DNA of 53,070 nt from Fomitopsis serialis (Eukaryota > Basidiomycota > Agaricomycetes > Polyporales > Fomitopsidaceae): positions 1 through 53,070 of the forward strand of contig NW_025955235.1 in NCBI RefSeq assembly GCF_022376445.1. The letters run 5' to 3'. A program made the position numbers and the translations under genes. Below the pieces are notes generated by a model that searched no databases, had not been told where the DNA came from, and saw only the letters and a program-made list of their open reading frames with translations. Shown piece by piece: positions 10,301 to 17,676 of the stretch; the stretch's first letter is position 1, and each line of letters starts with the position of its first letter.

Positions 10301-12119
10301 AGAGTGCATATCGCGGTGCACTCGGACTGCATGGTTGCAGTACCGAGGCACCCCTAACATCCGCATCCGACGCAGTACAGGCATCGACCTCGTTGGTCGA
10401 TGCAAGTCATGCAGAGGATGTCACACGCAGACGCGACCCCTCCACTGCCAAGGGCGAGTACCATGAGGTACTCGCCAACTCACCCTTCCTAGTCACAGTG
10501 TCGCCGCCCTCTCACGCATCGAACACGACGGGCCCACCGATCGTCGTGAACAAATGTCAAGAGGGGATGGCGTCCGAGCCCAATTCCGTGGATTGCGAAC
10601 TGTCGACCGAGACGTCTACCACAGTAGACGTACGGCAGGCCGCACCTGAGTCCGAAGGGCGACCGTCGGGACGCTACGTGCTACCGGCACGTCGCGTTCA
10701 GCAAGACCGACGTGAGCTGGCTGTATCCCTCGACAGCGAGCACCAGCCCAAGTACTGCGAAGTACCTGGAATTGGAACACCTAGCGAGAACGAATATTTG
10801 TTCTCGCGGGTGCGCAGCACGGCAGGCACCTCGAGTGAGGTGCCCGCGTCGACTAGCACGACGACGACGACGTCGCCGCGTACCCGATCAAGGAAGCGCT
10901 TCCGGGAACTGGTCGGAACGGAGGTGGGTGAATGGCAACGTTCACCTACTACTATCCATGGCATTGGGACCGAGTCGGGGCGAGTGCAGGGGAAATCGTC
11001 AACCACTACGAAGTGGGATGCTATTCTGAGAGGGGAAGGGAGCGGGGCCTCGAGTGGCCGCCGCCTATCTCACGCTACCACCAGTACATCGCGTGAAGAG
11101 GTACTGGTCTCGGATCCTGCAGTGACACGGACGCCAAGCATCGAGCTTGACGTACGGGCCTCACGTCGAACATCAAGGCAGGTACTACCTGTACCACGAG
11201 TGTCGAGCGATCGACTCGACGTGCAGCATACTAGTGATCATCGCAGCCACGACATCACCTTGGAAGCCAGTACCTCGCGCCGCGAAGTACTGGGATTGAA
11301 CCGAGTACCGACTGCACGGGGTCACCCAGTGACTGTCGATGTGAGTCAATGGCCCATGGATAAGGCGTCGCGCGAGGAGTGCTTCACACTCCTTGCAGAC
11401 CAACTCGACCTCGACCTCGATGAGGCTGATTTTGCGGCGAGTGTTGGCGAGTGGGACATTTGGGCTCACTGCAAGAGGTCAGCACTTAGCTGTGGGCATG
11501 CAATCGAGGAGATGTCCCCGCGACTGGGGACATATTCTCGTGCAGCTCGTCGAGCATGGGACCACTTCCAGAGGGAGTTGGAAGTGGTTCCTCTCGAGTT
11601 CGATCCTCTGCTGGTTGCACCATTACCTATGGAGATGGTGCGATATTGGGCCTACAACAAGCTGGGATGGCTTGTTGTACCACCTCGCAGTCAACCTCAG
11701 GATGACTCCGACTGGTACAACTCCTCTGATGAGGAGCCTCGTACCACAACTCGTGAGGATTACTCTGACCATGTTGAGTCAGAGTCTCTCTCCGAGTCCG
11801 AGCATCATAGCTCGTGGGATTCTTCGAATCCAGGTTCTGAGGGGGCAGACTCAGTAGTAGTCTCTGACTACTACGAGCAGTCCGAGATGGAGGATACCTA
11901 CAGTTCTTCTGCACTATCTGCTGAAGACGAGGGTAACTCCGAAGATGCAGACTATTACTCGGAGTCCGAGTAGTAGTCTACATGCTGGTTGCACAACTCT
12001 GTCGAGTTGTGTATGACAATGGTGAACGGTCGTGTCTGCTCACTGACATGAAGTAGTTTGTCGCTGTCTACAGTTCAACATCATCTTTGTCTTGCCAATT
12101 GCTACCACCATTGGGTGGT
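7367..12119 (+). repeat. Chain of about 40 short perfect inverted repeats (RNA hairpins) through ORF2
   Basis: Arms of 6-14 nt with loops of 1-8 nt recur every 50-150 nt. Examples are: 7367-7380/7382-7395 (14 bp, loop 1); 7935-7944/7952-7961 (10 bp); 8255-8263/8268-8276 (9 bp, loop GCGA); 8982-8992/8995-9005 (11 bp); 9122-9130/9139-9147; 9686-9694/9701-9709; 10381-10389/10395-10403; 10453-10462/10467-10476 (10 bp); 10825-10832/10837-10844; 11267-11279/11281-11293 (one mismatch); 11561-11570/11579-11588; 11653-11662/11670-11679 (10 bp); 11854-11862/11866-11873; 11992-11999/12004-12011. Several loops are GCGA, a GNRA-type tetraloop. The coding frame runs straight through them. The last two stems listed or spanned (11992-12011, 12104-12119) lie just past the stop codon. 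Confidence 0.85.
7444..11973 (+). CDS. Giant ORF2 of the LTR element, low-complexity repeat protein of unknown function
   Basis: One uninterrupted frame of 1,509 codons runs from ATG 7444 (open since 7270) to TAG 11971-11973. The protein is Pro/Ser/Thr/Asp-rich with degenerate internal repeats: DDLAVVP/DDLVVVP/NDLKVVP peptides, PPPVTTTTT blocks at about 9770 and 10050, and paired HEDG modules. Near the C-terminus, about residues 1300-1420, is a more globular stretch (SREECFTLLADQLDLDLDEADF, read as two halves, to VRYWAYNKLGWLVVPP). The last 100 residues are acidic and Ser/Tyr-rich, ending DADYYSESE. No retroviral enzyme motif is present. The DNA is packed with short perfect inverted repeats, many of which encode the repeated DDLxVVP peptides. 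Retention of so long a frame in a young insertion suggests that the protein, the RNA shape, or both, matter. Function unknown. Confidence 0.7.
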   Translation: MSRDTKYIYSLSNAVRATTSSLLDATRDALNATGVERHESVVSAPSSSAHRTTLDRHHRPLVLASSHSLGSHLERPSGEPDARAAPTRVRTRVREWLADLPPVQSGATDDLVPPGTRSPIPPSPAPQLSLLVPRLDLGGPLFESDDSGDRHSGSGDTQPSRMTQDLNDARSSPTPSRKTERTMDNAEQGEWKEDRGQRSSEVEEGTQGQREEGCGASRMHEHEGSTTTGTYSPYVPASPPPLPVPAPARVTTDERFVVRPIDHEDGTSASRYDCEVVPDVSRDSTSVLRDDLAVVPSNLRGSTPRIRDDLVVVPSISQSDTADAQQCTSDVSHSSITDRWIASTPRLMLDVHATDQHKGSRTEGTPLMDVPTSIPPTLPASAPTSVATNVQFFVRVVGHEDGASALRDDPTVVPPILQGRAHAVGDDLAVVPPNSRGSTTDLQRCMSEVLYSASTVHCAARTPSLLLDVPGGYDHCASTVPDPSSGRPIARPTATPHGLHVLTEVQAPSCSDVAEPPEVQLARSWDDLDDISSSPQSRAADLREDLHSQPEVQAPGSSKTAEHLAVQLTGPRYNPDRLDEAADLGLDFDLDLSSNSIHRSLRDLGAPTSALPDDRVFPSNARARDRDPTTALPTVQQPALTNPDRLERPPDRQPGENFTVLVDGSLLGTPTQLHTDLSAAPDIVGDNDRHRKSEVARELRRAREGPKDGQDGDEGDVGEGEESREVDEEGQAEGGEGEGCRARREDELVERDSSTTGTSSLDVSLPPLPPSPIPLPPPVTTTTTNTVVVAVTTYDGGTDGPWSDLQVAPGLAMHCDIVGERGCSTDVPNGCTAHAQTYYFANEVYTEEIGDESKSEYVPPSPPPVPIPPPVTTTTTTSAVVAFTMKDSGTADSRGDLQVAPSTDQHRNHDAQMVSPTLNGRAADVTGDHTFHSRPPSSVPCTSLGNDLKVVPESAYRGALGLHGCSTEAPLTSASDAVQASTSLVDASHAEDVTRRRDPSTAKGEYHEVLANSPFLVTVSPPSHASNTTGPPIVVNKCQEGMASEPNSVDCELSTETSTTVDVRQAAPESEGRPSGRYVLPARRVQQDRRELAVSLDSEHQPKYCEVPGIGTPSENEYLFSRVRSTAGTSSEVPASTSTTTTTSPRTRSRKRFRELVGTEVGEWQRSPTTIHGIGTESGRVQGKSSTTTKWDAILRGEGSGASSGRRLSHATTSTSREEVLVSDPAVTRTPSIELDVRASRRTSRQVLPVPRVSSDRLDVQHTSDHRSHDITLEASTSRREVLGLNRVPTARGHPVTVDVSQWPMDKASREECFTLLADQLDLDLDEADFAASVGEWDIWAHCKRSALSCGHAIEEMSPRLGTYSRAARRAWDHFQRELEVVPLEFDPLLVAPLPMEMVRYWAYNKLGWLVVPPRSQPQDDSDWYNSSDEEPRTTTREDYSDHVESESLSESEHHSSWDSSNPGSEGADSVVVSDYYEQSEMEDTYSSSALSAEDEGNSEDADYYSESE

Positions 12120-12194
12120 TGCATGTACTATTCCTTTCTTTCCTTTTTCTCTCTGTTTCTCTGGTTATCGCTGGGACCCGTGGTCGTGTCCAGT
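11974..12194. other. LTR-element 3' internal region
   Basis: Untranslated DNA between the ORF2 stop and the polypurine tract. It holds two further stems (11992-12011 and ACCACC/GGTGGT at 12104-12119) and a pyrimidine-rich run near 12130-12165. Confidence 0.5.
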
Positions 12195-12203
12195 GGGGGA
12201 GAG
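12195..12203 (+). promoter_or_regulatory. Polypurine tract, plus-strand priming site of the LTR element
   Basis: GGGGGAGAG lies immediately before the 3' LTR, the position and composition expected for the polypurine primer used in reverse transcription. Confidence 0.75.
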
Positions 12204-12405
12204 TGTAACGGATATTCCCGTTACAGTATATCTTACATTACATATTTGTCCTTGTTTGCTCCAGGACTCGTATGGCGCGCCGGCGCACCTACGAGTCCTC
12301 AGCCTTTTACCTCGTCACCGCCTTTGTATGCACTCTGTAGACAGTACCTCTTGAATAGAGACTGGGTGCAGCGCATACGAGGCACGACGAGTAAGGCGAC
12401 TTACA
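12204..12405 (+). repeat. 3' long terminal repeat (202 bp)
   Basis: Matches 6489-6690 base for base as far as I can read, and is followed by the GATCG target duplication. Confidence 0.95.
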
Positions 12406-12410
12406 GATCG

Positions 12411-15400
12411 GAATGGGGTTCGATGTGGGGAGCAACCTTAGTGATGAGGGTTCCGAGGTCAACCCGATGGACGTCATACTGATGGGGAAGGCGGCACCGC
12501 ACCTGAAGAAGCCCGTGAAGAAGCGTCGTCGTGGGGGGAAGTCTCAGAAGAAGAAAGCGGAGAAATCTGTGGCACTACCTGCAATTGTGAGCGTATATGT
12601 CTGTGCCAATGCATGTCCACTGAAACTCACATGCTACGCAGCGATCCTTCAAGCCAAACCCTAAGGATATCCTAGGCGACACACCATCAGATGGCGACTC
12701 CGAGTCAGAGTTAGATGGGAGCAATACAAGTGGGGACTCGGACGTACCTCATGCACAAACAATAGGACGCCCTCGCAAGCCACTCCTGGACCAGCTCACA
12801 CGCGAGCTGAATCAGGCGACCGATGGCAAGAAACGCTATGGTTGCATTGGTCGTGGCTGCGATCGGGCTTGGTCTGGTCGGACAAGTGGCCGAGTCCTTT
12901 CTCATGCGAGCCGGTGTCTGCACCTGTCAACAGAGTTGCGATCAAAAGCCTCGAAGGCGAGTAGGGAGAACGCCCCAAGTGCAAGGCAGGAGCAACTCGC
13001 CTTAGTGTTTGCCCAGAAGGTCGCTCCGAATGGCGGCATCACGAACATGACATTGGCGCCGGATCCCTCCACTGTAGTTGCTGCCCAAGCGGCATTGGCA
13101 CCCGAGAACTCCCGGTTGGTAGCTGTCGACAGCAGACAGCCCAACCCACATGCAGCGAAGTCTGGCCAGACGACGCTCGATGTCATGGTTGGGCGGGCCG
13201 GGCGCACTTGGCTGAAGGCACAGCTTGACCCCGCGATCTTGAAGTTCATCTGCTGTAACGGTATTCCCCCATCAGTTGTCGATTCAGCGACGTGGAAGAA
13301 CATGTGGGAGATAGGGAACACAAAGTACATACCTGTGTCCCGGAGTACGCTCGAGGAGACACAAATCCCACAGGAGGCAGAACATGTACGACATCTGCAA
13401 ATTGAGTATCTCCGCACTCAAATCAACCTCACCATCACGTACGACGGTGGTGCGAATAAGCGCCACCAGTCGTACTATACTGTGCATGTCACGACTGCCG
13501 CGCCGAATCGCCAGGTCTTTTTTGTTGATGTCATTGACGGTTGCCGGGTGCGACATACGGCGGACTGGTTGGCACGAAGCATGCTGAAGGTTTGGTTATT
13601 GACACATACAAAGACGTAACTCACTCACACTTTTGCTTTTCAGCAAGTTGTTGATCCGATCGGTCGAAGACGCTTCAGCGCCGCTTCATCGGACAGCACT
13701 GGCAACACGAAAGCATGTCGGCGCTTTCTGTGTGCGACGGTCCCTACAATCATGAACATACCTGATCCGGTCCATCATACAAACCTTCCGATCAAGAACC
13801 TGTGCAAATTGCCGTTTTTCAAGGACGTGATTGCAACTGTACGACGCACCTTGCAATTCTTTTCTAAGTCGGACCAATCTGCTGAAGAGTTGGCGGTAAT
13901 CCGTGAACGCCTCGGTATACCGCGTGGCCTTGAGAAGATAGGAAAGACCCGGTTCGCGATGATCATTCGAGCTTCGGTGGCCATGCGGCGATGCCTTCCT
14001 GCACTCCGAGATGGCTGCTCAAGTGGGAAGATCACTGTGGAGGTACGAAGATTTCAGGAACAAAAGCTTTGCTGTGCTGATCAGCAGCACGTACAGGAAA
14101 CGCAGGAGTGTTTCATACGCGACTCACCATCAACGTTGGTCTTCGAGACACAGCTGAATCAGGTTCTCAGTGTCGGTCTTCCATTTGCGAAGACGATCGT
14201 CCTCCTTGAGTCGCTACAGGTGTCCCTCGCGGATTTGTTCCTTTACTGGTGCGGGATTGGTGCGTCATTGAAACAAGTGTTTGCGCAGAAGGCATCGGGT
14301 ATTCCAGAGAGCGTGATGGCAGAGATCCGTGCGATCTACAATGCACGCTGGAGCGAGATGTTCGAAGACGGACCTACCGATGCACACCTGTCTGCAGTCT
14401 ATCTTGACCCGAGTGAGTGGATTTGTGTTGCACTCTGCCAAAGACGGTCTAGCTAAAAGTCTTCACATCGCACGGCAGATTACCTCAAGTCTGACCTTTT
14501 CCGAGTCAGCCAATCCAAAGCTAGCTCGTCATCAAAACACGTACAGCCCACAGATCTCGCCTCGGATCCACCACGAATTCAGTCCCTTGATGTCTACAAA
14601 CGTGTAGGTCACTACTTGATGGCACTGCTCCAAGCCGAAGCAGTGCATGGTGAACACCCTGTCCTGAATGTGCCGAAGAAACAGTGGAATCAGCTCGTAA
14701 AACAATTCAAGAGCCAGTTTCTTGCGTACGCACAGAATAGCTACCCATTTACCACTGTTCCGCGGCGCAATGATGGCCAGACTGCCTTGGATTGGTGGAT
14801 GATCGTGCAGTCTATCCCTCACACTGAAGTCCTTGCTGTACGTCACCCTATATTCATCGAGACGGCTGATCTAATGTGACATACCGTAGGCTCTTGCGAT
14901 CAAGCTGTACTCTGTCATGCCCAACTCGATGCCCGATGAACGTACAGCATCACTCTTCACGCGGCTGAATAGCCCAGTACGAAACCGGATGACCCTGCAA
15001 GCGATGGTGTCAGTGTCGCAAATCCGACAACACAACCTTACAACAAAGGTGATATATGTCTTATTATACATCTGCTTGATATTCATCCTAGCCTTCAGCC
15101 GCGCACGACGCCATCGATCATTCTTGCAGCCAAGAAGTTTTACGAGATCGAGAGCACTCTGCGTGAGGATACATCAATTAGCAAAAACCAAACACAATCT
15201 GCATCACAGGCAAGGGTTCCAGGGAGTGAAAGGGACCACGAAGACGAAGACATTGAAGAGCCGGATGGTCACCCAGCGTGGCTCGATGACTCGGAGAAGA
15301 TCGAACATTGTGGCAGTGCCGAGACATTCGTGGTAGAGGTGTATGTGAATCTCGAGTCCTCCATTCTTCGCGACTTGCTTTCTAGCGACGGACCCGACCG

Positions 15401-15521
15401 ATCAGACGTACAGGAGAGTAAGATGGGTGAAGACAGGGCGGAGAAGGGGGCTGGGGCTGAGCCGGGTGATAGTGCAGATGAAGGCGGTGAGGTCGATTGG
15501 GAGTTTGACAGCGACGTTTAG
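12411..15521 (+). pseudogene. 3' half of hAT transposon gene: BED zinc finger plus hAT transposase and dimerisation domain
   Basis: Exons are 12411-12586, 12642-13589, 13644-14412, 14479-14837, 14890-15048 and 15099-15521, all with GT-AG introns and matching phases. A BED-like finger is seen as Cys (12843), Cys (12858), His (12903), Cys (12915). The hAT RNase-H core has Asp in TITYDGGANK (13443), Asp in SSDSTGNT (13692), the conserved DPVHHTNLPIKNL and GLEKIGKTRFAMI blocks, and Glu in NSMPDERTAS (14938) within the C-terminal dimerisation domain, preceded by a DWW block. These are the DDE residues used by hAT transposases. The tail is acidic (EEGGEVDWEFDSDV-like). The LTR element separates this half from its promoter, start codon and protease half, so it probably makes no normal product. 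All seven coding segments remain otherwise open, so the element was intact until recently. Confidence 0.85.
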
Positions 15522-15752
15522 GGCGGCCGTGTACGGTGTAGGGTCTCTATCAGTCTATCGCAATCAATCGATGCATTGCCCTTGTCTATTCCTCCGCGCA
15601 TTAAAGCCGCGATCCATGGTACATGTGTATCTGAATAGGTACTAGGCACCTGGCGCGTTTTTCAATCACGTGACACGTGTTACCTACGGTAAGAAACGTG
15701 CGTAAAAAATTGACATCCGGCGCAGTCACTTACCCCGCAGTAAGATACCCTC
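15522..15752. other. hAT 3' untranslated and subterminal region
   Basis: No exon follows the stop. A GTAAGAAAC motif at about 15691 is repeated inverted near the terminus at 15761-15768, and a CACGTG-type palindrome 'tcacgtga' lies near 15666. Confidence 0.5.
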
Positions 15753-15775
15753 GCCGGGTTTCTTACGCAACCTTA
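15753..15775 (-). repeat. hAT right terminal inverted repeat
   Basis: The right end reads TTTCTTACGCAACCTTA on the plus strand, the inverse of the left terminus with three mismatches in 17, and abuts ATGTCGCC at 15776-15783. Confidence 0.8.
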
Positions 15776-16080
15776 ATGTCGCCCTCGTCAGGATCACAGG
15801 CGTTCATGCGAGCCTCTCCGAGTCGTGGTACCTTGACATCATTAGGTCTTGCACCAGTCTTGCACAGCTATCAAGCTGACGAGTCGAGATACTTACATCG
15901 TGACTGTTATATTCAAGTTTTGATCAGGATCAAGACCTACAATAATACTATCAGGATGCATGTCGCATATCACTAACCGCACCCACCCCATGATTGCATA
16001 TCGTCTGAGACTCCAAAGTCGGTACCTCTGGAGTCACCTCAACGTTCCTTCCGAGTCGGCTCGCAGCACCGCCGCAAACA

Positions 16081-16087
16081 TTTATAA
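16081..16087 (+). promoter_or_regulatory. TATA box of S3
   Basis: TTTATAA about 255 bp upstream of the S3 start and about 75 bp upstream of the 5' UTR intron donor. The S1 copy has the weaker 'ttcataa' at the same place. Confidence 0.45.
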
Positions 16088-16340
16088 GGACGGAATACCC
16101 GCAATGCACACCCAGCTCCAACCCTTATTCGGAGCCCATCGACAGCGAGTGCGCCGGCCGGTGAGTTACTCTGTATGCATTCTGTCAATGACTGTACTGA
16201 CGATGTATCTCTCACCTGCCCGCTGTCGATGCAGCCTTGCTTGATTATTGAACGACCCGCACCGTGACGCACGACCACGACGTACCCGCACTCTACCTTC
16301 AGCCGCCGTCCAGCCACTGCACCTCGAGTCTCCATTCAAG

Positions 16341-16855
16341 ATGCGCGTCTCAACCATCCTCCCTCTCGTCTCCGCGGCGATGCTCGCGTCGTCTGCCGTA
16401 GCGCGCCCCGTTTCCTACATTGCGTACGCACTGTTCCGCATTCGCCGAGTCAGCTTGAGCGGTTCGACTGATGCACACCTCCTTCCCTCTGTAGCTTCCG
16501 CGACGACGCTGACCTTGCGGAGCGGGCTCTTGGCGATCTGCAGGTACTCTTTGATCGGGATTACTTTGGCGAACAGTTATCCGTACGCGCGGAACCCCCT
16601 CGATCCCCAGGAAAGTTCCCCCAACGGACGCATGGCACCAGTATGGAAGCTCACATAAAGGACCGCAAGCAATGGCACGCTGATCAGGCGAAATATGAGA
16701 GGGCACAAAAGCAGGCGGCGAAGGAGGCTGGGCAACCTCACGACGTGATGAAGATGAGCCGCCCGTCCGCTCAAAGCTACACCTGGGTGGCGAACGCGAA
16801 GAAGCCTGACGGCAAAAAGCCTGAGGGGAAGGGGAAAAAGCCTGAGGGGAAATGA
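16341..16855 (+). CDS. Small secreted Lys-rich protein, S family (S3), two exons
   Basis: Exons 16341-16423 and 16495-16855 flank a 71-bp intron at the same phase as S1 and give 147 residues. The signal peptide MRVSTILPLVSAAMLASSAVA is nearly the same as in S1, then RPVSYIA and FRDDADLAERALGDLQVLFD. The mature part goes on with HIKDRKQWHADQAKYERAQK and ends in KKPDGKKPEGK-type lysine repeats instead of the S1 tail. Conserved N-terminus with divergent basic tails is typical of a duplicated, rapidly changing secreted family. No known domain is visible. It is presumably exported through the secretory pathway; the role is unknown. Confidence 0.7.
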
Positions 16856-17676
16856 GGAGGGGGCCGCGCAAAAACGCGCGATGATGTAGCATGGGGAATT
16901 GTAGTCGGTAGGACGAAGGCGGGTTGTCTCCAGAGGGTTCATCTAGTCGTGCTGATAAGGCGATATCTACATGTATCGATAGTCCACGGATGGGATATAT
17001 ATATGTTCACTTACCGCCGCTCATTGAACAACCTGCTAGCCCGCAGACCAGCGATACAGCGAGGTCTATGTATATGTCTCTTGAGTCAACTGGGACCGGA
17101 ACCGCGAGTGAGAAGCCTTCCGCACCTGGCGACGCTTGTCCTTGCATGTCTCATCTGCCGAATGAGACTCGTGTGTGCCTCGTCCGTGCACTCCGAGTGC
17201 GAACCAGACGCGACGTTCGTCGTAGAGTTAGTGCCTCGTTCATCCAGAGAAACGGCCTTCGAAGCCAGCAATGTGAAGTAATGCATACAGTTGTGGGGCA
17301 CGTTCTGTCGGGTTCTCGAGTGCGTGAGGTGGTTGCTATCGACGAGGGCGGGGCGTGCGGACGCGCCGGGATGATGGTGAGTGCACAGCCGCGTCATCAT
17401 CCTCGAAGCATCGCTGAGTTCCTCGACGGCATAGACCTGGAGTGAACACTGAATGAGTATCACCGGCGACGGAAATTGGATGATATCCACGCATGTGCAG
17501 GGGCCGCAATGCGGCATCGGTGGCCATTGCTGACCTTACGCCGTCACGGTTTGACAATTCGTGTCTGTTGGTCTGATCATCTGTTCTATACGGATACTTC
17601 AATACATCAGCTCACGTTCGTTTTGTCCCCCTTCTTCTCTCGACTCTCTGTAGGCCTCGTTCCGCCTGGCCACCGC

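Larger units (their letters stand above)
6484..12410 (+). mobile_element. Non-autonomous LTR retroelement with hairpin-rich giant ORF, including 5-bp target duplication
   Basis: The element spans 6489-12405, flanked by the perfect 5-bp repeat GATCG (6484-6488 and 12406-12410). Two 202-bp LTRs that I read as identical start TG and end CA, so insertion was recent. A polypurine tract GGGGGAGAG touches the 3' LTR. Between the LTRs are a short Gag-like coiled-coil ORF and a very long ORF without any reverse transcriptase, integrase, protease or zinc-knuckle motif. It therefore resembles a large retrotransposon derivative that borrows enzymes from a relative. A primer-binding site next to the 5' LTR was not identified with confidence. 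It is inserted in an exon of the hAT transposase, in the same orientation. Confidence 0.9.
4412..15783 (+). mobile_element. hAT DNA transposon with Ulp1-hAT fusion gene, including its target duplication
   Basis: The element runs 4420-15775, flanked by a perfect 8-bp direct repeat ATGTCGCC at 4412-4419 and 15776-15783, the target duplication size typical of hAT elements. Its ends are inverted repeats: left TAGGGTAGCGTATGAAA, right (reverse complement) TAAGGTTGCGTAAGAAA, with three mismatches in 17. A GTAAGAAAC motif recurs near 15691, as subterminal repeats do. Without the nested LTR insertion (6489-12410) the element would be about 5.4 kb. It encodes one long spliced gene with Ulp1 and hAT domains. 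It inserted between the ADH-D relic and the second S block. The nested insertion means it cannot now make its full transposase. Confidence 0.85.
15790..17580 (+). repeat. S-gene segmental duplication, copy II
   Basis: Homologous to copy I at 1391-3180, with homology beginning at 'ggatcacaggcgttc'. It carries promoter, 74-bp 5' UTR intron (16161-16234), S3 gene and 3' flank. A decayed ADH copy follows on the minus strand, as after copy I. Confidence 0.7.

Noticed and set aside
6690..12203. Reverse transcriptase, integrase or protease in the LTR element
   Set aside because: I looked for YxDD-type, HHCC, DD35E and DTG motifs in both ORFs and found none.
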